Assembly (NCBI GenBank): GCA_036271875.1
Contig: DATAZU010000015.1
Location: 124,001 to 188,000 of the forward strand
DNA length: 64,000 nucleotides
Direction of reading: 5' to 3'
DNA from: Galbitalea sp036271875
Lineage (GTDB): Bacteria > Actinomycetota > Actinomycetes > Actinomycetales > Microbacteriaceae
The notes under the pieces were generated by a model. It did not search any database and was not told the origin of the DNA. It worked only from the letters and a program-made list of their open reading frames with translations. Position numbers and translations under genes: made by a program. Positions within the stretch are counted from its first letter, which is position 1; each line of letters begins with the position of its first letter. Shown here piece by piece: positions 42,058-50,500 of the stretch.

Positions 42058-42714
42058 GTGCACATCGCACCCGAGCTTTTGGAGTTGGCTCTCACTCACC
42101 GCTCGTACGCGTACGAAAACGGTGGTCTCCCGCACAACGAGCGTCTTGAGTTTCTTGGTGACTCGATTCTTGGCCAGGCGGTCACGGTCATGCTGTACAC
42201 CGAGAACCCGGAACTGGATGAGGGCGAACTGGCGAAGCGCCGTGCAAGCCTCGTCTCGAGCGTCGCGCTCGCCGAGGTGGCGCGAGCCATCAGACTTGGC
42301 CGCTTCATCCGTCTTGGTCATGGCGAAGAGCTGACAGGCGGTCACGACAAGTCGTCGATCCTCGCTGACACGGTTGAGGCCGTCATCGGCGCGGTGTACC
42401 TGGACTGTGGGCCGGAGGTTGCGACGGCATTTGTTCTCCGGCTGATCCGACCCCTGCTCGAGGATCCAGATCGTTTCGGCGCTGCGATGGACCCGAAGAC
42501 CAGCCTGCAGGAACTCAGCTCGCGCCTCGGGCGGGGGCTTCCCTCGTACTCGGTGAAAGACAGTGGGCCGGATCACTCGAAGCGCTTCCACGCCACCGTT
42601 TCTCTCGGCGGCGAGAAGGTTGCGATGGGAACCGGTACCAGTAAGAAACAGGCCGAGATGTCTGCCGCGCTCGAGGCCTGGACGCTGCTCCAGACGCCCC
42701 GCGTCACAGCCTGA
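42058..42714 (+). CDS. rnc: Ribonuclease III
   Basis: Processes double-stranded RNA such as rRNA precursors. 218 residues from GTG 42058. The reading frame has no good ATG/GTG between the rpmF stop and this point, although the related-looking residues ASPAAPADGLASELG just upstream suggest translation could begin earlier; the nearest ATG (41944) lies inside rpmF. RNase III signature HNERLEFLGDSILG with catalytic Glu/Asp and DTVEAVIGAVYLD are intact. The double-stranded RNA-binding domain is at the end (KTSLQELSSRLGRGLPSYSV). Confidence 0.9.
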   Translation: MHIAPELLELALTHRSYAYENGGLPHNERLEFLGDSILGQAVTVMLYTENPELDEGELAKRRASLVSSVALAEVARAIRLGRFIRLGHGEELTGGHDKSSILADTVEAVIGAVYLDCGPEVATAFVLRLIRPLLEDPDRFGAAMDPKTSLQELSSRLGRGLPSYSVKDSGPDHSKRFHATVSLGGEKVAMGTGTSKKQAEMSAALEAWTLLQTPRVTA

Positions 42715-42715
42715 C

Positions 42716-43678
42716 GTGCCGGAGCTTCCGGAGGTCGACGTCGTTCGATCCGGCCTGGCGCCCGCCGTCACCGGCGCAACGGTCGCGGCTGTTCGCGTGT
42801 ACGACGAGCGATCGCTCAAACGCCATGGCGCGCCGGCGGAGGACTTCGTCCAGCGGCTGACGGGGAGCACGTTCGATGAGCCGAGCAGGCGCGGCAAGTT
42901 CCTTTGGGTACCCCTGGCTCTCGTGGTGGGCCCCTCGACGAGCTCAACCGACGTTGACCCGCGCCCCGAGCTTGTTGGAGGGCCGACCGAGGCGCTCGTC
43001 ATCCACCTCGGGATGAGCGGCCAGGTTCTGCTGCGCGACCCGGATGCCCCGGTCGACCGCCTCACCAGGATCAGCATGGATGTCGAGCATCCACTCCACG
43101 GCCGGGTGCGTGTCGACTTCGTCGACCAGCGCATCTTTGGTTCGATGGCTATCGACGAACTTGTGCCCACCCAGGACGTCGCGGGTGAAACCGTCCCGAG
43201 CCAGGTCGCCCACATCGCGCGCGACCCGCTCGACGAACACTTCGACGATGCCAGATTCTTTACGGCGCTGGCCCGACGCAACACCGGAGTCAAGCGCGCG
43301 CTGCTCGACCAGACGCTCATCAGCGGGGTTGGCAATATCTATGCTGACGAGGCGCTTTGGGCATCCAGGATCCACTACGACCAGCCGACCGCAGCGCTGT
43401 CTCGACCCCGCGCGAAGACCCTGCTCGCCGAAGTTCGGCTCGTTCTCGGCAAGGCACTAGCCGAGGGCGGGACCAGCTTTGACGCTCAGTATCTGAACGT
43501 CAACGGCGAGTCCGGCTACTTCTCGCATTCACTCAATGCCTACGGGCAGCAGGGCCTTCCGTGCCCGCGTTGCGGGCGTCCGATCGTCCGCGAGCAGTTC
43601 ATGAACCGGGGTTCACACTTCTGTCCCCGGTGTCAGCGGGTACGAACTTCCACACCCCCGCATACGCGACCGGAGTAA
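42716..43678 (+). CDS. mutM: Formamidopyrimidine-DNA glycosylase
   Basis: Removes 8-oxoguanine and opens the abasic site. 320 residues from GTG 42716, right after rnc. N-terminal PELPEV supplies the catalytic Pro2 and Glu3. RRGKFLW, IHLGMSGQVL, NIYADEALWASRIHY are typical. The C-terminal zinc finger is CPRCG ... CPRCQ. About 20 residues beginning GPSTSSTDVDPRPEL (from residue ~71) interrupt the usual short turn after FLWVPLALV and look like a decayed dispersed-repeat insertion. The 3' end overlaps the convergent acetyltransferase gene by 80 bases. Confidence 0.95.
   Translation: MPELPEVDVVRSGLAPAVTGATVAAVRVYDERSLKRHGAPAEDFVQRLTGSTFDEPSRRGKFLWVPLALVVGPSTSSTDVDPRPELVGGPTEALVIHLGMSGQVLLRDPDAPVDRLTRISMDVEHPLHGRVRVDFVDQRIFGSMAIDELVPTQDVAGETVPSQVAHIARDPLDEHFDDARFFTALARRNTGVKRALLDQTLISGVGNIYADEALWASRIHYDQPTAALSRPRAKTLLAEVRLVLGKALAEGGTSFDAQYLNVNGESGYFSHSLNAYGQQGLPCPRCGRPIVREQFMNRGSHFCPRCQRVRTSTPPHTRPE
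42928..42951 (+). repeat. Dispersed repeat remnant inside mutM
   Basis: GGCCCCTCGACGAGCTCAAC keeps the core of the dispersed unit but has lost its GGGACC end. It reads GPSTSST in frame, the same frame and orientation as the better-preserved intragenic copies. Confidence 0.6.
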
Positions 43679-44702
43679 AGCCGACCGACTCGTTGACGGC
43701 GAGCATGAAGCTGTTCTCTTCTGCATTGGTCGTGTTGATGGACGGATGACCGGGGCGAGTAGCGGTTACCGCCTCGATGTTGTCGATCTTGAGCAGCATC
43801 CCGAGCCGGTGGCCCCTGTGTTCCTTCAGCACGAGTGAGTCGCGTTGGATGACGGGCCGATCGACCTCGGACGGAACCATGAGTTCGGTGAACGCCACGA
43901 GTCTGTTGCTCGGAATGTGTTCGACGGCGGAAACCAGCAGCGCGCGAGGGCTCTGTGCGTCAATCTCATCGAGCGCCCGGACGCGGTTCGCATTCCACAC
44001 CTCATCGCCCATGTCCAGATTGCCGTGGGGAGCATCCGTGTACATCCGGCCGCGAAGCTCCGCGGCATCGTCGAGCCAGCGTTCCGGGGTGCGGCCCTCC
44101 CAGCGCACAATGCGGTAGTCCGCGCCCGCCTTTGCCTGCGCCTCTCGGCGAAACTCGTCGAGCACCCGTTTGGACGCGGGAAGCGGCAGGCGACTGAACC
44201 GCAGGACCATCTCGAGCTGGTATCCGCGTGCCTGGGCAAACCGGCTCGACACCGACTCGGCGTCCACTGACCCAAAGCCGGATGGCGAGGCAATGCGCGC
44301 GCCGGGTTCATCGTTACGCGAATAGAAGTCGGTCTGGAAGATGGTCTTGCCTTCCGCCGTCGCGAGGTCGAAGACATAGCCGTAGAGCGCCGTGCCGATG
44401 CCGCGACCGCGAAACGGCGGGAGCACTTCGACGGCGATCCACGCGACCGTGTCATCGATCGAGAATTCGTAGGTTGCCCTGCCAACCATGCCGCCGTCCA
44501 CGTGTGCGACAAACAATCGCTTTGGGTTCACCGGGTCGAGCCACGGTGGCAGCAACTCTTCCGGCTCAAAGCCCCACTCGTGACTTCCGAGCACCTCTGC
44601 CTGCACGTCGTTACGGATGGCCGCCATCGCGACGAAGTCGCTCCAGCCTTCCGCTCCGACTTCGGCGGGGAGGGCCATTTCGGAGACGATAAATTCGCTC
44701 AT
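43599..44702 (-). CDS. Two-domain GNAT acetyltransferase
   Basis: 367 residues from ATG 44702. Two acetyltransferase folds in tandem. The first has VEVLPPFRGRGIGTALYGYV as CoA loop; the second has VLKEHRGHRLGMLLKIDNIE and TTNAEENSFMLAVNESVGF. Closely patterned on the protein at 46857-47936, so the two are paralogues. Similar two-domain GNATs are common in actinobacteria with unknown acceptors. Last of the long leftward run; its end lies inside mutM on the other strand. Confidence 0.88.
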   Translation of the reverse strand: MSEFIVSEMALPAEVGAEGWSDFVAMAAIRNDVQAEVLGSHEWGFEPEELLPPWLDPVNPKRLFVAHVDGGMVGRATYEFSIDDTVAWIAVEVLPPFRGRGIGTALYGYVFDLATAEGKTIFQTDFYSRNDEPGARIASPSGFGSVDAESVSSRFAQARGYQLEMVLRFSRLPLPASKRVLDEFRREAQAKAGADYRIVRWEGRTPERWLDDAAELRGRMYTDAPHGNLDMGDEVWNANRVRALDEIDAQSPRALLVSAVEHIPSNRLVAFTELMVPSEVDRPVIQRDSLVLKEHRGHRLGMLLKIDNIEAVTATRPGHPSINTTNAEENSFMLAVNESVGFTPVAYAGVWKFVPADTGDRSVNPGS

Positions 44703-44734
44703 GGCCTCAACGAACCAGAGTTCGTTCGAGCCTG

Positions 44735-46084
44735 TCAAGCAGTTACGGGCAGCGTCACCGTGAACACCGCGCCGCCGGTGACCGCGGTCCCCGCCCGAAT
44801 CGTCCCACCGAGCCGGGATGCCAGTCGCGCAGCGATCGACAGGCCGAGACCGGTGCCAACCGGCCGTGAGCCGCGGTAACGCTCGTTGAGCACGCCGCGT
44901 TCAAAGGCGACAGCCGCATCCGCCTGGCTGAGACCGGGGCCACCATCGCGCACCTCAATCGAAACGCCGGAGGCGTCAGCCCAGCCCGCGAGACGGATGC
45001 GGGAGCCCTCCGGACTCACTCGCAGCGCGTTCTCGACCAGCCCATCGACGATCTGTCGCAACCTGCGTGGATCGCTGCGCAGCCGAACATCCTGCGTCTC
45101 AACATCCAACGCGACCGCGAGACTCGAGGCGCGCCCGAGCCAGGCATCCCGGGATGCGCGCAGGATGTCACCGAGGTTGACGTTCGACGGCGTGATCGTG
45201 AAGTCGTCGGCCTCGAGTCGGGCCAGCTCAAGCAGGTCAGCAACAAAGTGATCGAGACGAGTCGTCTCGGCAATGAGCACCTGGCCGACGCCGGGCAGGT
45301 CCGCTGGTGCGACCATGCCGTCCGAGATCGCCTCGGCATAGCCGCGAAGGGCGGTCAGTGGCGTCCGCAGCTCATGGGATATTGAGAGCAGGAACTCGCG
45401 CTGTCTCGCCTCGCTCGACGCGAGCGCTCCGTCGAGAGCACCGAGCGCATCCGCGACCGCGACAACCTCCGCTGGACCGCCTCGCTGGACCGCAACGCCA
45501 CGCTCACCGCGTGCCATCCTGGCCGCCGTCCCGGCTACGCCGCTGAGCGGCTTGGCGAGCCAGCGTGCGAACAGTGCACCAGCGATGATCGCGACGACCA
45601 GGCCAATCGCGAGCGCGACCAGAATTCGCAGCAGAGAACCCTGTGCCTGCTGTTCGACGCTGTCCCGCGGCAGCGCGAGCACAAGCGACCCGCCGCCACG
45701 CCTGGGTCGCATGGCGACGAGCGTCGCGCCGGCCGAGCCCTGAACGGTAGTTGACACCTTTCGCCCGACCTCGCCCGCGCGGACGAGTCTCGGCGGCAGT
45801 AGTTCGGCTGCCGTTCCGGTGACCTGTCCGTCGGGGGAGACGACGCCGGCCTCGGTGTCTCCGAGGGCGACGGTCACGCGTGACTTCAGATCGGTGACGG
45901 ATGTGCCGCGCGGCAATTTCGCCAGGAGAGCGGCCTGCGCGTTCAGTCGCGTGCGTGCGTCATCGATCGAGGACTGCCGGACCAGTTGCAACGAGACCCC
46001 ACCCGTCACGAGCACTGCCAGGGTCGCGACGATGATCGTGACGAGTGTCGCGCGGGCACGGAGCCCGAGCGGTCGCCTGCTCAC
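44735..46084 (-). CDS. Sensor histidine kinase (OmpR-type system)
   Basis: 449 residues from GTG 46084, overlapping the regulator's stop (GTGA). Two membrane helices (about residues 12-35 and 155-180) enclose a small extracytoplasmic sensor. HAMP linker follows, then the phospho-acceptor box SISHELRTPLTALRGY, N-box VENALRVSPEG, and ATP-binding DGGPGL and GTGLGLSIAARLA. Partner is the OmpR-type regulator directly upstream. Signal unknown. Confidence 0.95.
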   Translation of the reverse strand: MSRRPLGLRARATLVTIIVATLAVLVTGGVSLQLVRQSSIDDARTRLNAQAALLAKLPRGTSVTDLKSRVTVALGDTEAGVVSPDGQVTGTAAELLPPRLVRAGEVGRKVSTTVQGSAGATLVAMRPRRGGGSLVLALPRDSVEQQAQGSLLRILVALAIGLVVAIIAGALFARWLAKPLSGVAGTAARMARGERGVAVQRGGPAEVVAVADALGALDGALASSEARQREFLLSISHELRTPLTALRGYAEAISDGMVAPADLPGVGQVLIAETTRLDHFVADLLELARLEADDFTITPSNVNLGDILRASRDAWLGRASSLAVALDVETQDVRLRSDPRRLRQIVDGLVENALRVSPEGSRIRLAGWADASGVSIEVRDGGPGLSQADAAVAFERGVLNERYRGSRPVGTGLGLSIAARLASRLGGTIRAGTAVTGGAVFTVTLPVTA

Positions 46085-46776
46085 GACTCGTCGTCCACCG
46101 CGGCGTAACCCACGCCGCGCGAGGTGCGAATCGGGTTCGGGTCCCCAAGCTTGGCGCGCACCTGGGCGACGTGGACATCCACCGTTCGCCCGCTGGCGTA
46201 GTCGGCCTGGCCCCACACACTCGAGAGCAGTTCTTCTCGGGTGAATACACGGCCGGGGGCGCTCGCGAGTTTGGCGAGGAGGTCAAACTCCGTGCTCGTG
46301 AGCGATACGGGTGTCTCGCCGACCCGGACGCTGCGGCGACCGAGATCGATGGTGACGGCTCCGACAACAAGGGGCGCGGGGGACTCCGGACCGTTCTGAC
46401 GACGCAGCACCGACTTCAGACGAGCGACCAGTTCGCGCGGCGAGAAGGGCTTCGTCAGGTAGTCGTCGGCGCCGAGCTCGATGCCGAGGATGCGATCGAC
46501 CTCGTCATCGCGCGCGGTGACAAAGATGATGGGCGTCCAGTTTCCCGATTCGCGCAGGCTACGGCAGATTTCGATGCCGTCGAGACCGGGCAGACCGACG
46601 TCGAGGATGATTCCCACCGGCCGGAGGCGACGGATGGCCGCGAGTCCGGCTATGCCGTCCCGCTCGATGTGCACGCCGAACCCTGCCTCGGTGAGGTACA
46701 GGCGCTGCAGGTCGGCGATGGCGCGCTCATCCTCGACGATCACCACCAGTCCGCGTGCGTCGGTCACGAGCACCAT
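46081..46776 (-). CDS. OmpR-family response regulator
   Basis: 231 residues. Receiver domain with VVIVEDERAI acidic pocket, phospho-acceptor Asp in IILDVGLPGLDG and Lys in DDYLTKPFSPREL. The C-terminal winged helix (LTSTEFDLLAKLASAPGRVF, GRTVDVHVAQVRAKL, IRTSRGVGYA) is the OmpR/PhoB type. Pairs with the kinase whose gene overlaps by 4 bases. Confidence 0.96.
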   Translation of the reverse strand: MVLVTDARGLVVIVEDERAIADLQRLYLTEAGFGVHIERDGIAGLAAIRRLRPVGIILDVGLPGLDGIEICRSLRESGNWTPIIFVTARDDEVDRILGIELGADDYLTKPFSPRELVARLKSVLRRQNGPESPAPLVVGAVTIDLGRRSVRVGETPVSLTSTEFDLLAKLASAPGRVFTREELLSSVWGQADYASGRTVDVHVAQVRAKLGDPNPIRTSRGVGYAAVDDES

Positions 46777-46856
46777 TCAAGCCCAGAATGCGCAGAAATC
46801 GGCGAGGTTCGGGGCCCGTCTTACGTTCCTCAAACATTGCTTGGCCGGCGCCGCAG

Positions 46857-47936
46857 TTAGTTCGGCAGGTCCCGTCGCCATGCGCCCTCGTAGCCGAACG
46901 GGACAAACCCGACCGCTTCGTTGACATCCAGCATGTGCCGGTTTTCTTCGGCATTGAACGTGATGACCGCGGGATGCCCCGGCATCCGTTTCTCGAGTTC
47001 GGCAAGGTTTGCCAGCTTGAGCAGCATCCCCAGCCGATGCCCCCGATGTTCTCGCCGAACCAGGGTGTCCTCCTGGGACACCACGCGGTCGGGTTCCGCG
47101 GGCACGGAAAGAACGGTGAATCCGGCGAGGGAACCCGTCGCGACGTGCTCGACGGCCGTTACCAGCCGGGTCCTCGGGCTGGCGCCCAGACGTGCCTCGT
47201 CTTCGACGAGCCGATCGACGGTCCAGATATCCTCGGGTTCGTCGAGGCCAGCGCTCGGCTCCTCAACGCTCATGAGCTGCCGGAGCGCGGCCATTTGTCG
47301 GAGCCAGGGCCGCGGGGTCTTGTCGATCCAGGTGTGCAGGGCGAAGTCCGGGCGCGAGTATCGGACGGCGTCGCCGAGACGATCCGAAATGTCGACCGGG
47401 AGGGCGAGCCGACTTCCCCGGGCGACTTGCTCAAGCCGATACCCCTTCGCGAGCAGGAAGCGAACCTCGGCGTTGTCGCGTGGCACCGAGCCGAATCCGG
47501 TGGGTGAAACGAGGCGCCCGCCCGCGCCGTATGGCGAAACGGTGTAGACAATTGCCTTGCGGATGCCATCGGTCGCGGCGACCCCCTGCAACTTCTCGCT
47601 GAGCGCCGTTCCGACGCCGGCCCTTCGAGCGCCGGGCAGCACGTCGACCATGAGCCAGGCAGTCCGCGGGTCGTCGCCGGGTTCCGTTTCGTAACGAGCG
47701 GCGCCCACGATCCGCTCCGAGTCCCGCGCGACGAACAGTCGCTTGGGCTGGTTCTCGTGGTCCAGCCAGATCGGAAGCGACTCCTCCGGCGTGAACGCAA
47801 CTTCGTCCGTGCCGTAGCTCAGCGCTTCGTTGCCGAAGTGGATGCCCATCGCGGCCCGGAATTCATCCCAACCCGAGCCGCCAACCGTTTCCGGGAGCTC
47901 GAGCTCGTGGATGAAAATGGGGGCCGTCTTCGTCAC
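46857..47936 (-). CDS. Two-domain GNAT acetyltransferase (paralogue)
   Basis: 359 residues from GTG 47936 (overlaps the LuxR-type regulator stop). Tandem GNAT domains: MVDVLPGARRAGVGTALSEK in the first, VRREHRGHRLGMLLKLANLA and ITFNAEENRHMLDVNEAVGF in the second. The middle and end match the 43599 protein over long stretches, so one arose by duplication. The genes sit either side of the OmpR-type two-component pair. Confidence 0.88.
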   Translation of the reverse strand: MTKTAPIFIHELELPETVGGSGWDEFRAAMGIHFGNEALSYGTDEVAFTPEESLPIWLDHENQPKRLFVARDSERIVGAARYETEPGDDPRTAWLMVDVLPGARRAGVGTALSEKLQGVAATDGIRKAIVYTVSPYGAGGRLVSPTGFGSVPRDNAEVRFLLAKGYRLEQVARGSRLALPVDISDRLGDAVRYSRPDFALHTWIDKTPRPWLRQMAALRQLMSVEEPSAGLDEPEDIWTVDRLVEDEARLGASPRTRLVTAVEHVATGSLAGFTVLSVPAEPDRVVSQEDTLVRREHRGHRLGMLLKLANLAELEKRMPGHPAVITFNAEENRHMLDVNEAVGFVPFGYEGAWRRDLPN

Positions 47937-48544
47937 GCCAGCAGCCAACCGTTCTCCGCGGCGATCCGTGCCGCCTCGGTCGCGTTCCGTGCGCCCGTCT
48001 TCCCGATCGCGGACGAGAGATGGTTGCGCACGGTGCCCTCGGACAGGTGGAGCTGCGCAGCGACCTCGGTGGATGAGCTGCCCTGTCGAAGAGCGATGAG
48101 CACATCGGTCTCGCGCGGGCTCAGCGGCGATGGTCCGGCGGCGAGCGACTCGGCGGCAAGCGCCGGATCAACGACTCGTTGCCCGGCCGCCACGCGGCGG
48201 ACGGCGTCCGCCAACTGACCGGACGGAGTGTCCTTGACGACAAAGCCGGATGCCCCAGCCTCGAGCGCCCTCCGCACATACCCCGGCCGCCCAAAGGTCG
48301 TCACGATGAGCGCACGACAACTCGGAAACTCGAGGCGAAGCCGACGGGCCGCGCCGATGCCGTCGAGCCCCGGCATCTCGACATCGAGCAACGCGACCTC
48401 CGCGCCGGATGCTCGTGCGGCGTCAACCACTTCGTCGCCGCGTCCGACCTGCGCGACCACCTCGAGGTCGGGTTCGAGGTCGAGCAGCGATGCGATTGCA
48501 CCGCGCACGAGTGCCTGGTCGTCGGCGAGCAGAAGTCGGATCAT
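47933..48544 (-). CDS. NarL/LuxR-family response regulator
   Basis: 203 residues from ATG 48544, overlapping the kinase stop (ATGA). Receiver domain: LLLADDQALVRGAIASLL, phospho-acceptor Asp in VALLDVEMPGLDG, and SGFVVKDTPSGQL. The DNA-binding part is LuxR-type (LSPRETDVLIALRQGSSSTE, LHLSEGTVRNHLSSAIGKTG). Probable partner of the upstream DesK-like kinase, and probable regulator of the ABC exporter in the same run. Confidence 0.96.
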   Translation of the reverse strand: MIRLLLADDQALVRGAIASLLDLEPDLEVVAQVGRGDEVVDAARASGAEVALLDVEMPGLDGIGAARRLRLEFPSCRALIVTTFGRPGYVRRALEAGASGFVVKDTPSGQLADAVRRVAAGQRVVDPALAAESLAAGPSPLSPRETDVLIALRQGSSSTEVAAQLHLSEGTVRNHLSSAIGKTGARNATEAARIAAENGWLLA

Positions 48545-49698
48545 GCGGCGGCTCCCGCGACCGTGAGGACGAATCCGTCGCCGACTCGGGATGCCGACAG
48601 CTTCGCGCCCGATTCGGCGGCCCGTTCGGTCAGCCCCTTGAGCCCGTTGCCGGTCTGGCCGCTCGCGCGCCGCGCGACAACGTGGCCATCCTGCGATCGT
48701 CCGTTTCCGTCGTCCCGCACGCTCAGCCTGCGCGGCTCGAGCTCGACCCAGCACTGCTTTGCTCCCGAGTGACGGATGACGTTGGTTACTCCCTCGCGGA
48801 GAGCCCAGCCGAACAGCGGGCGCAGGTCTTCGTCGACGAGCTCGCCATCGAGCGGGAAGTGCGCGGTAATGCCGGCAGCGTCGAGCGCGGTGCGAGCGGC
48901 CGAGAGTTCTGCATCCAGATTCATCTCGCGGTAGCTCGTGACGGCGGCTCGAAGGTCCGCGAGGGCGGTGCGGGCTAGGTTCTCGATGTCCTTGATCTCC
49001 GCCAGTGCGCGCTTCGGTTCCCGTTCAACGAGACGGCCGGCGAGTTCAGACTTCACCGCGACGACCGTGAGCGAGTGACCGAGAACATCGTGCAGGTCCC
49101 GCGCGAGCCGTGCGCGCTCCTCTGCCGCCGCCAGCGTCGCGATCTGCGCCTGTGCATCCCGAAGCGCCCGGTTGCTGACGATCTGCCTGGTGATGCCGAG
49201 CAGCGAGACCAGCACGGTGATCGTGACAAACGGAGCAATGAACGTTCCGTCCTGGAACGCAAAGCTCCAGGTGTAGAGCAGCTGCGTGATCACGATCAAC
49301 CCGGAGAGCATGAGCGTCGGCGCGAGAGGCAACCAGGTGAAGGCTGCCATTGCGATGATGAGCACCCACACCCAGACCACGAAGACACCGATGAATGGAA
49401 TGAGAGCGGCCGTCGCGACCCAGTAGAGCGCGAGCGCGATCACCCGCACCCGAACGCTTTGCGGCCATACGAGCGGCGGGATGAACACATAGCCCAGATA
49501 GAAGACCACGAGCAGGAGGGTTGCGCCGACCTTGGAAGCGAGACTGCCGTGGTTCGTCCAGACGTAGACAAACTCGGCGATCTGATAGATCAGGCCGACG
49601 ATGGTTCCCAGGTACCACTGGTAGGCGCCGCGATTGAGCAACCGGGCGCGGACGCCCGAGGTCGGCGGCTGACGCAGTTCGGTGGTCACAACCCTCAC
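48541..49698 (-). CDS. DesK-like sensor histidine kinase
   Basis: 385 residues. Five to six N-terminal membrane helices (residues ~30-165) with little extracytoplasmic sequence, so sensing is likely within or near the membrane. HisKA_3 box ARDLHDVLGHSLTVVAVKSE carries the phospho-His; the ATPase domain has LREGVTNVIRHSGA and NGLKGLTERA. GTG start at 49698; another GTG four codons on is possible. Its operon includes an ABC-2 exporter, as is usual for this kinase type. Confidence 0.95.
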   Translation of the reverse strand: MRVVTTELRQPPTSGVRARLLNRGAYQWYLGTIVGLIYQIAEFVYVWTNHGSLASKVGATLLLVVFYLGYVFIPPLVWPQSVRVRVIALALYWVATAALIPFIGVFVVWVWVLIIAMAAFTWLPLAPTLMLSGLIVITQLLYTWSFAFQDGTFIAPFVTITVLVSLLGITRQIVSNRALRDAQAQIATLAAAEERARLARDLHDVLGHSLTVVAVKSELAGRLVEREPKRALAEIKDIENLARTALADLRAAVTSYREMNLDAELSAARTALDAAGITAHFPLDGELVDEDLRPLFGWALREGVTNVIRHSGAKQCWVELEPRRLSVRDDGNGRSQDGHVVARRASGQTGNGLKGLTERAAESGAKLSASRVGDGFVLTVAGAAA

Positions 49699-49762
49699 TC
49701 TTTCATTGGATGCCGCGACGGTCGAGCGCGATTGTCATCAATCGCGCTCCACCGCCTCGTGG

Positions 49763-50500
49763 TTATGCCCGTGCCGAGTCCCTGCGATAGCGCCACGTGA
49801 TGAGGGCAGCGAAGACGATCGTCCATGCGCCGAGCACGATCACCGGATCCAGCACATTGCCGGACAGGCTCGCCCCCATCTGTCCCACCTTGTTGAGCCA
49901 GTATGACGGCACCGCCTGCGCGAAGTTGCTGACCCAGACCGGGAAGATGTCGAGCGGGATCCACAGCCCGCCGAGGACGGCGAGGCCAAGGAAGACGACC
50001 ATGAACAGCGGCTGCGCGAAGGACGGCTTCGCGAACTGGCCAATCAGGATCGCGATCAGGGCGAACGGGATGATCCCGAGCCACAGTCCGAGCGCGGCCA
50101 AAATCCAACCGAGCGGCGAGAGTGACGCGTGCAGGAACACGATGCCGACCAGGAACACCACAATGATTGCCACCAGCGCGACCGCGAGCGTCGCGGCGAC
50201 CTTCGTGATCATGTAGCCGGTGCCGGAGAGCGGGGTGATCCGCAGCTGGCGGTTCCAGCCGACCGAGCGCTCGTTGACGATCTGGAATGCCTGCGAGAGC
50301 GACGCCATCATCGCGCCGTATGCGGCCTCCTGGATCGTCGTGACAACAACCCACTGGAGGTGCGCGGCCTTGTCGTACTCGTGACCGTAGATGCCGCCGA
50401 ACAGCAGTAGCAGGAAGATCGGTATCGCGAACGTGAAGATCAGCGCACGCGCATTGCGCAGCTGTCGGACCAGTTCGAGAAGAAAATAGCGGGCGTTCAT
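49763..50500 (-). CDS. ABC-2 type transporter permease
   Basis: 245 residues with about six membrane helices (IFTFAIPIFLLLLFGGIYG, VALVAIIVVFLVGIVFLHA, WLGIIPFALIAILIGQFA, FMVVFLGLAVLGGLWIPLD). ABC-2 signature LGGLWIPLDIFPVWVSNFAQ is clear. Start overlaps the ATPase gene's stop (ATGA). Exports an unknown compound, probably a drug, lipid or antimicrobial peptide. Confidence 0.94.
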   Translation of the reverse strand: MNARYFLLELVRQLRNARALIFTFAIPIFLLLLFGGIYGHEYDKAAHLQWVVVTTIQEAAYGAMMASLSQAFQIVNERSVGWNRQLRITPLSGTGYMITKVAATLAVALVAIIVVFLVGIVFLHASLSPLGWILAALGLWLGIIPFALIAILIGQFAKPSFAQPLFMVVFLGLAVLGGLWIPLDIFPVWVSNFAQAVPSYWLNKVGQMGASLSGNVLDPVIVLGAWTIVFAALITWRYRRDSARA

